Shown here: in pieces, positions 1-5,889 of the stretch
Position numbering within the stretch: the first letter of the stretch is position 1
How the letters are laid out: every line of letters starts with the position of its first letter
Origin: Frondihabitans sp.
GTDB taxonomy: Bacteria > Actinomycetota > Actinomycetes > Actinomycetales > Microbacteriaceae
Direction: 5' to 3'
Assembly: GCA_025464735.1 (NCBI GenBank)
Contig: JAODMX010000381.1
Location: 1 to 12,634 of the forward strand
DNA length: 12,634 bases
The notes under the pieces: model-generated
Databases searched by the model: none
What the model was told of the DNA's origin: nothing
What the model saw: only the letters and a program-made list of their open reading frames with translations
Position numbers and translations under genes: made by a program

Positions 1-1227
<1,227 letters not shown>

Positions 1228-1237
<10 letters not shown>

Positions 1238-1251
1238 CTGCCCGGTTTTTT
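1228..1251 (+). terminator. Short intrinsic terminator overlapping the dtxR stop
   Basis: Arms GGGCA (1228-1232) and TGCCC (1239-1243) form a perfect 5-bp stem with a 6-nt loop, followed after GG by six T. The hairpin overlaps the last codons and stop of dtxR. The stem is short, so termination may be partial. Confidence 0.5.
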
Positions 1252-1262
1252 GACGTTTCGAG

Positions 1263-1278
1263 GTGACAAAAAGGTAAC
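1263..1278 (+). promoter_or_regulatory. MtrA-like direct repeat upstream of the NlpC/P60 gene
   Basis: GTGACAAAAAGGTAAC holds two GTRAC half sites in the same orientation with an 11-bp period, one helical turn. From memory, the actinobacterial response regulator MtrA binds direct repeats of GTAAC/GTGAC-like half sites and controls cell-wall hydrolase and Rpf genes. The site lies about 160 nt before the NlpC/P60 start codon. The match is by eye and the half site is short, so this is a candidate only. Confidence 0.45.
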
Positions 1279-1396
1279 GGTCCCGTAGCCTTGGCAAGTC
1301 CACACCACCCACAACGCGGTAAATGGACCCGAAATCAGAACGTCTCTCTCACCACCTTCTGTTTTCGAGAATGCTCATAGTGAACGAAAGGGTTGG

Positions 1397-1416
1397 GGCG
1401 ACTACCTAGTGTCGCC
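1397..1416 (+). promoter_or_regulatory. Hairpin in the leader of the NlpC/P60 gene
   Basis: Perfect inverted repeat GGCGAC (1397-1402) and GTCGCC (1411-1416) around an 8-nt loop, ending 7 nt before the AGGAG ribosome binding site at 1424-1428. It could modulate translation or be a DNA operator. The 199-nt leader as a whole does not match any riboswitch I can recognise, including the c-di-AMP class found before similar genes. Confidence 0.35.
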
Positions 1417-1436
1417 GGGACGCAGGAGTAATACTC

Positions 1437-2147
1437 TTGACCGAACTAGAACCACGCACGCCCGCAGGAACACCCGAAAAACACGCTCCACACCGGCCCG
1501 CCTTGCGTCATCGTCGCGGCCCGCTGAACATCGCCGTCGTCGCCATGGCGACCGGCCTCATCGCGACGCTGGCCCTGCCCGCCTACGCGAGCACCCAGTC
1601 GGGTTTCTCCAGCGAGTCGAAGGCGTCTACCGCCCAGCTCGACTTCGTCAAGCAGAACGCGCAGAGCCTCGTCGTCACCCCCACCGTGGCCGTCGCCACC
1701 GCCCAGCGTGACTCGTATACGACCACCCTGCCCGTGCAGATGAAGCCGGCAGCCGCCGTCGCAGCATCCCGCGGCGTTGCAATCAATCCCGGCCTCCCCC
1801 CGTTCAGCCTCGACGGCATCGTCGCCGACGGCATGCAGTACGTGGGCGTGCCATACGTCTACGGTGGCGCGACTCCCGCCGGCTTCGACTGCTCTGGTTT
1901 CGTGCTCTTCCTCTACTCCCACGTCGGAGTGCATCTCGCCCACAATGCGCGTGTGCAGGGGGACTCGGGAACCGTCATCTCCCGCGCCGATGCCCGCCCG
2001 GGCGACCTCGTGATCTTCTCCGGCGGAGGACACGACGGCATCTACATGGGCGGCAACATGATCCTCGATGCACCGAAGCCAGGCGGCTCCGTCGGAGTGC
2101 GCGAGATCTGGAGCAACAGCGTCTTCTTCGTTCGCATCGGCATCTAA
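1437..2147 (+). CDS. Secreted NlpC/P60 family peptidoglycan endopeptidase
   Basis: Cell-wall hydrolase expected to cut peptide stems of peptidoglycan outside the membrane. It has 236 residues. A cytoplasmic basic stretch (about 1-30, with HRR at 25-27) is followed by a hydrophobic segment (about 30-48) and a likely signal peptidase site after AYA (about 51). A linker of about 80 residues follows, then the NlpC/P60 domain (about 125-236). The domain shows GVPYVYGGATPAGFDCSGFV with catalytic Cys152 and GGGHDGIYMG with catalytic His199. The usual third-residue position reads MILDAP, so the third member is not a plain His. Start is TTG at 1437, supported by AGGAG at 1424-1428 (8-nt spacing). No LysM or other wall-binding module is present. 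It is a single-gene unit with a hairpin terminator downstream. Membrane anchoring instead of release is possible if the signal is not cut. Confidence 0.93.
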   Translation: MTELEPRTPAGTPEKHAPHRPALRHRRGPLNIAVVAMATGLIATLALPAYASTQSGFSSESKASTAQLDFVKQNAQSLVVTPTVAVATAQRDSYTTTLPVQMKPAAAVAASRGVAINPGLPPFSLDGIVADGMQYVGVPYVYGGATPAGFDCSGFVLFLYSHVGVHLAHNARVQGDSGTVISRADARPGDLVIFSGGGHDGIYMGGNMILDAPKPGGSVGVREIWSNSVFFVRIGI

Positions 2148-2166
2148 CAGTCGCTTAACGCCTCGT

Positions 2167-2202
2167 GAATCGGCGCGCCCTCGCTCAGAGGGGTGCCGAT
2201 TC
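2167..2202 (+). terminator. Hairpin terminator after the NlpC/P60 gene
   Basis: GAATCGGC (2167-2174) pairs perfectly with GCCGATTC (2195-2202). Inside, CCCTC (2178-2182) pairs with GAGGG (2188-2192) around a 5-nt loop. The structure begins 20 nt after the stop codon. It has no T run, as is common for strong actinobacterial hairpins, so termination is inferred from stem strength and position. Confidence 0.6.
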
Positions 2203-2355
2203 TGGGTTACCCTAGGATTCTTGCAATTCTGAGAGTTGATTTCGGGAGAGCCGAATGTTGAGAATGCGCACCATCCAATCCGTGGATGCGCGCGCGCTCT
2301 TTTTCATACGGCACAGCAGTCAGCCGCGCGTGTTCCACTGCGCGCTCGACCTACG
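2203..2355 (+). other. Gap without a recognisable gene; possible structured RNA
   Basis: This is most of the 321-nt space between the NlpC/P60 and HNH genes. I see no start with a ribosome binding site and coding character. A small hairpin can form from GCGCA (2266-2270) and TGCGC (2287-2291). A TAGGAT box at 2214-2219 could be a -10 element. Because the stretch runs straight into the terminator at 2356-2383, a short noncoding transcript or an attenuated leader of the HNH gene is possible. No known RNA family was recognised. Confidence 0.3.
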
Positions 2356-2383
2356 GGCACTGTCTTTTTGACAGTGCCTTTTT
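2356..2383 (+). terminator. Strong intrinsic terminator upstream of the HNH gene
   Basis: GGCACTGTC (2356-2364) and GACAGTGCC (2370-2378) form a perfect 9-bp stem with a TTTTT loop, followed at once by five T and then GTTT. This is a textbook Rho-independent terminator. It lies 209 nt after the NlpC/P60 stop, beyond that gene's own hairpin, and 86 nt before the HNH start. It therefore ends some transcript begun in the gap or attenuates the HNH gene. Confidence 0.85.
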
Positions 2384-2430
2384 GTTTGGCTGCTCGCTCC
2401 CAACTTTCGAGGTTGCAAGGTGCATCGATC

Positions 2431-2451
2431 TGCCTGGAAGCCGTCCAGGCA
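2431..2451 (+). promoter_or_regulatory. Hairpin just before the HNH ribosome binding site
   Basis: TGCCTGGA (2431-2438) and TCCAGGCA (2444-2451) are a perfect 8-bp inverted repeat with a 5-nt loop. It ends about 4 nt before the GAAAGGA ribosome binding site at 2456-2462. It could control translation of the HNH gene, or be an operator. Confidence 0.4.
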
Positions 2452-2468
2452 TCTTCGAAAGGATAAGA

Positions 2469-2966
2469 ATGCGCACGCTGGTCCTCAACGCGGGCTTCGA
2501 GCCCCTCGCCGTGGTGTCCTTCAAGCGAGCACTCGTGCTCGTGATGAACCAGAAGGCGACGATCGTCGCGGCGGATGCTGCGCATCCGGTCTGGGGATCG
2601 TCCGGCTCCTACGATCGCCCCTCGGTGATCCTGCTCACGCGTTACGTTCGCATTCCCAACTCGCGCCTGATCCCGGTGTCGCGCCGGGGCGTTCTGCGCA
2701 GGGACGGACAGCGCTGTGGATACTGCGGCGGTTCGGCGAACACGATCGACCATGTGCTCCCTCGCTCGCGCGGCGGGCAGGACAGCTGGGAGAACCTCGT
2801 GGCCTGCTGCCTGCGCTGCAACAACGTGAAGGGCGACCGCACGCCGAGCGAGATGAACTGGACCCTGCGCATCCGTCCCCAGCCGCCGCACGGCACCTCC
2901 TGGCTCGTGCGCGGCGTCGAGCGCACGGACGAGAAGTGGGAAGAGTTCCTGGCGCCTGCGGCGTAG
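2469..2966 (+). CDS. HNH endonuclease family protein
   Basis: Small HNH-fold nuclease of 165 residues. The C-terminal half holds the HNH/zinc module: CGYC (Cys83, Cys86), DHVLPRSRGG with Asp94-His95, WENL with Asn109, and CLRC (Cys114, Cys117) followed by NNVKGDRT. The two CxxC pairs would hold a structural zinc, and His95 and Asn109 belong to the catalytic motif. The N-terminal part (LVLNAGFEPLAVVSFKRAL) is characteristic of a single-domain HNH protein widespread in Actinobacteria whose biological role I do not know. The ATG at 2469 has AAGGA 6 nt upstream; the frame is open further left, but no such upstream start carries the family N-terminus. Intact and typical in codon use, it looks like a core gene, not part of a restriction system or intron. 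The unusual leader (terminator plus hairpin) is noted separately. Confidence 0.92.
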   Translation: MRTLVLNAGFEPLAVVSFKRALVLVMNQKATIVAADAAHPVWGSSGSYDRPSVILLTRYVRIPNSRLIPVSRRGVLRRDGQRCGYCGGSANTIDHVLPRSRGGQDSWENLVACCLRCNNVKGDRTPSEMNWTLRIRPQPPHGTSWLVRGVERTDEKWEEFLAPAA

Positions 2967-2982
2967 CCGCGCGCGGCTTGCG

Positions 2983-3017
2983 GGTTGAGTAGCGCGCGAA
3001 GCGCGCGTATCGAAACC
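2983..3017. repeat. Palindromic intergenic repeat of the Microbacteriaceae type
   Basis: A 35-bp element reads GGTTGAGTAG, then CGCGCG and CGCGCG arms around AAG, then TATCGAAACC. The centre is a near-perfect GC palindrome and the ends are imperfectly inverted. From memory, closely similar elements occur in many copies between genes in Microbacteriaceae genomes. It sits 16 nt after the HNH stop and 34 nt before the tRNA, where it could also form a terminator-like hairpin. Confidence 0.65.
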
Positions 3018-3051
3018 CCAACCCTTCCCCTCCGCTAAACTCGTCGAGCCA

Positions 3052-3123
3052 GCCTCTGTAGCTCAATGGAAGAGCAGTTCCGTCCTAAGGAAACGGTTGG
3101 GGGTTCGAGTCCCTCCAGGGGCA
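3052..3123 (+). tRNA. tRNA-Arg (anticodon CCU)
   Basis: The cloverleaf folds by hand: acceptor GCCTCTG with CAGGGGC, D arm GCTC/GAGC, anticodon arm GTTCC/GGAAA with loop GTCCTAA, and T arm GGGGG/CCCTC with loop TTCGAGT. The anticodon CCU (3084-3086) reads the rare arginine codon AGG. The discriminator is A3123 and CCA is not fully encoded. The top pair of the anticodon stem (G with A) is mismatched. A TAAACT box at 3036-3041 is a plausible -10. The 3' end borders a region of decayed foreign-looking DNA, the usual arrangement for tRNA integration sites. Confidence 0.95.
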
Positions 3124-3398
3124 CCCAGATGTCAATGATTACGGCGAATCGTGCATTCGAGTTCAACCCCCATTCTGGCCCGAAACACGAAAATCCCGTG
3201 AAAATCCCACGATAACTATGTAGGCGCAACAGGGCGGCCAGGTGACGAGCGCGCATCCGCCGGTGCCATCGCCTCATCCGCGCTTGCGGCGCGATCGTCG
3301 TAACCAACGCCGACGAGGCAACCGAGCTCTGAGAAATCGCTGGTGGCTCTCCCGGGCCGCCAGCGATCCAGGGCACGACGAACGATCTCTCCACGACA
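3124..3398. other. Gene-free stretch after the tRNA
   Basis: No frame here shows a convincing start, family motif or coding pattern; the frames that are open read through the tRNA or the flanking fragment. Composition is lower in GC than the neighbouring genes. The only structure I see is the tandem GAAAATCCC pair at 3189-3208, listed separately. I found no second copy of the tRNA 3' end that would mark the far edge of an element. Confidence 0.5.
3189..3208 (+). repeat. Tandem 9-bp repeat near the tRNA (possible recombinase arm site)
   Basis: GAAAATCCC occurs at 3189-3197 and 3200-3208, an 11-bp period (one helical turn), 65 bp after the tRNA 3' end. Short direct repeats close to a tRNA attachment site are typical of arm-type integrase or excisionase sites. 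No integrase gene is present in the window, so the role is inferred from position only. Confidence 0.4.
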
Positions 3399-3815
3399 TC
3401 AGCTGCGTCCTCGAAAGCGCTTGATCTTATTATCTGCGTGCCTAAGCCAGCAGCCCTGCTCTGGCGGCGCAGACCACACCGGAAACCAGTGGAGCGACTC
3501 ATCAGGTGTGGCGTCTTGAAGGTTTGCATCTGTCAAGAAGCGAAAGTCGTATCGTAGCCCGGCCTCGTTGTTCTCGCCCTCACCAAGCACATTGAGGTAA
3601 AGCTTGCGAACAGGGTAATTGTCGGGATTTTGGGTCCAGGCGCGTGCTGTCTTGTAGGCCCAGGAGCCGCGCAGCCCAACAATGAGTGACCTCAGCCGTT
3701 GCTGCCCATCGAGCATCGCGGTGACGGTTTGACCGGAAGGAAGGTCCAAAGTCGGGTTATACCGGTTGTTGAACTCGTTGTAGTCCTTGAGGAATCCGTA
3801 GAAGCGAAATTTCAT
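3399..3815 (-). pseudogene. DUF262 (GmrSD-like, DGQQR motif) protein fragment
   Basis: A 138-residue open frame resembles the middle of DUF262 proteins, the ParB-like nuclease or NTPase domain of GmrSD-type modification-dependent restriction and related defence proteins. Visible are the hallmark DGQQRLRSL (residues 37-45), then GLRGSWAYK and RKLYLNVLGEGENNEAGLRYDFRFL. Before DGQQR only 36 residues remain, and the family normally has a further N-terminal stretch. After SLHWFPV (near 3477) similarity stops and the frame runs into unrelated residues to a stop at 3399. The C-terminal HNH-type half of GmrSD-like proteins is absent. The first ATG overlaps a TGA in another frame, which may be chance. 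Lower GC and different codon use suggest transferred DNA. I call it a remnant of a defence gene, not a working one. Confidence 0.72.
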
Positions 3816-4085
3816 CGTTCCTCGGCGGGCGTGGAAGCGTAGTCGCGTCGGGTATGGGCGCGATCTTCCTCACCCAGCTCGTCCAGTTGCTCCTGGCCAC
3901 GGGGGCTCCGACTTCTGCCCAGCTGCTCGCGCAGGCGTTGGCCATCGCGCTTGCGGTAGCGCTTCGAACAGTCATTTCCCGTTTCGCGCACCGGGGGGGC
4001 AACCAGACGCGATTCTCCAGACGGCTCTGCGCCAGTTGCCTGAACGCTATCGTCGTGCGTCGGCCATGGGCAATCCGGCCCACGC
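3816..4085. other. Stretch between the DUF262 fragment and the VOC gene; no supported gene
   Basis: Frames are open on both strands but none has a credible start. On the minus strand, in the frame ending with TGA at 3814-3812, the last 51 residues are very charged (KRYRKRDGQRLREQLG and onwards, ending TPAEER). They could be the C-terminal remnant of a gene once located upstream of the DUF262 gene. I cannot name it, and its upstream part runs into the VOC gene out of frame. Confidence 0.3.
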
Positions 4086-4571
4086 TCAGCCCGTCCGCTG
4101 ACGAGCTCTCGTGTGCTCGAGCAGTGTCTGGATCGACGCGTCTGCGAGCTCGAGCACCGTGCCGTCGGGGTCGGCGCAGAAGCAGAGCGTCGACGCGCCC
4201 CATTCGGTGATCGGCACGACCGTTGCCCCACCCGCACGTTCGACGCGTTCGAGGGTCGCGGGCACGTCATTCACCTCCAGTCCGATGTGGAGGATGTTGA
4301 GCAGCTGCCCGGGAACCCGACCAGTGGGTGCGACGGGGTCCGTGAACTCGACCAGTTCCATGACTCCGCGGTCGAAGCCGATCTGCCGCATGCGGAAAGA
4401 GACGCCGTCCGGACCTCCGACCATTCCGTGAGCGAGCGCGCCGTCGACCAGAAACGGCTCGGTCAGCTCACGTGCTCCGAATGCGGCGCGATAGAACTCC
4501 GTGGCCCGGTCGATACTGGCGACCCTAATCGCGACGTGGTCGTTGATGTAGGTGAACCTTCTGTTGTTCAT
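4086..4571 (-). CDS. VOC superfamily metalloenzyme (glyoxalase / methylmalonyl-CoA epimerase-like)
   Basis: Single-domain vicinal oxygen chelate protein of 161 residues with two βαβββ halves. The four positions that bind the divalent metal in this superfamily can be read: His12 (NDHVAIRV), Glu72 (VMELVEF), His95 (ILHIGLEV) and Glu141 (GTVLELAD). This fits a glyoxalase I, CoA-ester epimerase or related isomerase/lyase; the exact reaction is not readable. I chose ATG at 4571, with GGCGG 9 nt upstream; a GTG at 4580 would add three residues. The gene is divergent from the thiolase gene and shares with it the palindrome at 4612-4631. Read on the minus strand, that palindrome is followed at once by a TACTAT -10-like box. 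It is therefore probably co-regulated with the catabolic locus and may epimerise or isomerise one of its CoA intermediates, which is inference. Confidence 0.92.
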   Translation of the reverse strand: MNNRRFTYINDHVAIRVASIDRATEFYRAAFGARELTEPFLVDGALAHGMVGGPDGVSFRMRQIGFDRGVMELVEFTDPVAPTGRVPGQLLNILHIGLEVNDVPATLERVERAGGATVVPITEWGASTLCFCADPDGTVLELADASIQTLLEHTRARQRTG

Positions 4572-4611
4572 CGCGCGCACCCGCCGATCGCTAGTAGGTT
4601 AGAGCATAGTA

Positions 4612-4631
4612 AACCAAACGATCGGTTTGTT
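4612..4631 (+). promoter_or_regulatory. Operator copy 1 (TetR-type palindrome) between VOC and thiolase genes
   Basis: AACCAAACGATCGGTTTGTT. It aligns without gaps to the sites at 5827 and 7941, with 13 of 20 columns identical in all three. It lies 18 nt before the thiolase start (4650) and 41 nt before the VOC start. A CATAGT box at 4605-4610 (plus) and a TACTAT box (minus) flank it, so a bound protein would cover both promoters. Confidence 0.65.
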
Positions 4632-4649
4632 GAAGGGTGGATGTCGACC

Positions 4650-5819
4650 ATGGCCAGCAGTTGGGTCTATGACGGAGTGAGGACGCCCTTCGGGCGATAC
4701 GGCAAGGGTCTCGCCGCGACAAGGCCGGACGATCTGGCCGCGTTCGTGGTCAGAGAGTTGCTGAATCGCACCGAGAAACTCACCGATCGCGTGGAGGAGG
4801 TCGTGCTCGGCGACGCCAACGGCGCCGGCGAAGACAATCGCAACGTCGCGCGCATGGCGGCTCTTCTCGCCGGCCTGCCGACCTCGGTGACCGGCGTCAC
4901 GGTCAACAGGCTCTGCGGTTCCGGTCTAGAGGCCGCCATTCAGGCCAGCAGGATGATCGAGACCGGGGATGCCGAGGTGGTGATCGCAGGCGGTGTCGAG
5001 TCGATGAGCCGCGCGCCCTGGATCCTGCAAAAGCCCGAGCAGGCCTACCCCGCCGCCAACCAGACGCTACACTCGTCGACCCTGGGCTGGCGAATGGTGA
5101 ATCCACTCATGGACGAGCGCTGGACGATCCCGCTCGGGCAGACAGCCGAGAACCTCGCCATGAGATTCGACATCAGTCGCGAGGAGCAGGACGAGTTCGC
5201 GGTGCGTAGCCATCTCAACGCGGCGCGCGCTCAGCGGGAGGGGGTGTTCGAGGGCGAGATCGCGCAGGTTCAGGGCACCACGCTCGTCGCCGACGAGGGG
5301 GTGCGGCCGGAGTCCAGCATGGCGAGCCTCTCGCCGCTCAAGCCGGCATTCCGCACCGACGGGACCGTGACCGCGGGTAACTCGTCCCCGCTCAATGACG
5401 GTGCCACGGCACTGCTCATCGCCGACGAGAACGCCGACCTCGGTCGCGAACCGCTGGCGCGCATCGTCTCCCGCGGAGCAGCGGGGAACGACCCCGACAT
5501 CTTCGGGATCGCCCCCGTCGAAGCTGTGAATCGAGCGCTCGCCCGCGCCGGCAGGACCTGGGCCCAGGTGGATGTCGTCGAACTGAACGAGGCGTTCGCA
5601 GCCCAGTCCCTGGCGTGCCTGCGGCTCTGGCCGGACCTCGACCCGGCGAAGGTGAACGTGGATGGCGGCGCGATCGCGATCGGTCATCCGCTCGGGGCGT
5701 CGGGTGCGCGCATACTGTTGCACTTGGCGCGATCGCTCGAGCGCCGCGGCGGGGGAGTGGGCGTCGCCGCCATCTGCATCGGTGTGGGGCAGGGTCTCGC
5801 CGTCGTGCTGGAGCGATAG
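4650..5819 (+). CDS. Acetyl-CoA C-acyltransferase (thiolase, degradative type)
   Basis: Thiolase of 389 residues catalysing CoA-dependent cleavage of a 3-oxoacyl-CoA, the last step of a β-oxidation-like pathway. All three catalytic positions are present: Cys89 (VNRLCGSGLEA), His346 (GGAIAIGHPLGASGAR) and Cys376 (AICIGVGQG). The N-terminal VRTPFGRYG and central GGVESMSRAP are also typical. The stretch STLGWRMVNPLM resembles the β-ketoadipyl-CoA thiolase group (PcaF/PaaJ), so the substrate may be a dicarboxylyl- or branched acyl-CoA, not a plain fatty acyl chain. Start: ATG 4650 has GGTGG 9 nt upstream and gives the usual family N-terminus; ATG 4641 in the same frame, three codons earlier, is possible. 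The open frame extends far left, but that part is antisense to the VOC gene. It is the first gene of the rightward catabolic series; a second operator follows its stop by 7 nt. Confidence 0.95.
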   Translation: MASSWVYDGVRTPFGRYGKGLAATRPDDLAAFVVRELLNRTEKLTDRVEEVVLGDANGAGEDNRNVARMAALLAGLPTSVTGVTVNRLCGSGLEAAIQASRMIETGDAEVVIAGGVESMSRAPWILQKPEQAYPAANQTLHSSTLGWRMVNPLMDERWTIPLGQTAENLAMRFDISREEQDEFAVRSHLNAARAQREGVFEGEIAQVQGTTLVADEGVRPESSMASLSPLKPAFRTDGTVTAGNSSPLNDGATALLIADENADLGREPLARIVSRGAAGNDPDIFGIAPVEAVNRALARAGRTWAQVDVVELNEAFAAQSLACLRLWPDLDPAKVNVDGGAIAIGHPLGASGARILLHLARSLERRGGGVGVAAICIGVGQGLAVVLER

Positions 5820-5826
5820 ATTGTTG

Positions 5827-5846
5827 TAACAACCGACTGGTTGTTT
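5827..5846 (+). promoter_or_regulatory. Operator copy 2 (TetR-type palindrome) before the hydratase/dehydrogenase gene
   Basis: TAACAACCGACTGGTTGTTT contains the perfect arms AACAACC and GGTTGTT around GACT. It starts 7 nt after the thiolase stop and ends 43 nt before the next ATG. A TAGTGT box at 5849-5854, or TATGTC at 5866-5871 with TTGTTT inside the palindrome as -35, could be the promoter. In either case a bound repressor would cover it. Confidence 0.65.
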
Positions 5847-5889
5847 GGTAGTGTCATCGGGATCGTATGTCGAACAATGGAGTTTTGGG

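Noticed and set aside
1252..1436. c-di-AMP (ydaO-type) riboswitch before the NlpC/P60 gene
   Set aside because: Such riboswitches precede similar genes in other Actinobacteria and a hairpin is present, but I could not place the conserved core segments of that class here.
2286..2468. Extended N-terminus or upstream start of the HNH gene
   Set aside because: The extra residues run through a perfect terminator and hairpin, have no family resemblance, and the ATG at 2469 has a good ribosome binding site.
3035..3529. Minus-strand frame across the tRNA
   Set aside because: It contains the antisense translation of the tRNA itself (a common spurious annotation) and no protein family features.
3854..4210. 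Plus-strand frame with a hydrophobic Leu/Ala-rich start, resembling a small membrane protein
   Set aside because: It is antisense to a charged minus-strand frame, has no ribosome binding site, and its second half is antisense to the VOC gene.
4113..4649. N-terminal extension of the thiolase
   Set aside because: This part of the open frame is antisense to the VOC gene and crosses the divergent promoter region; the thiolase N-terminus begins at about 4650.
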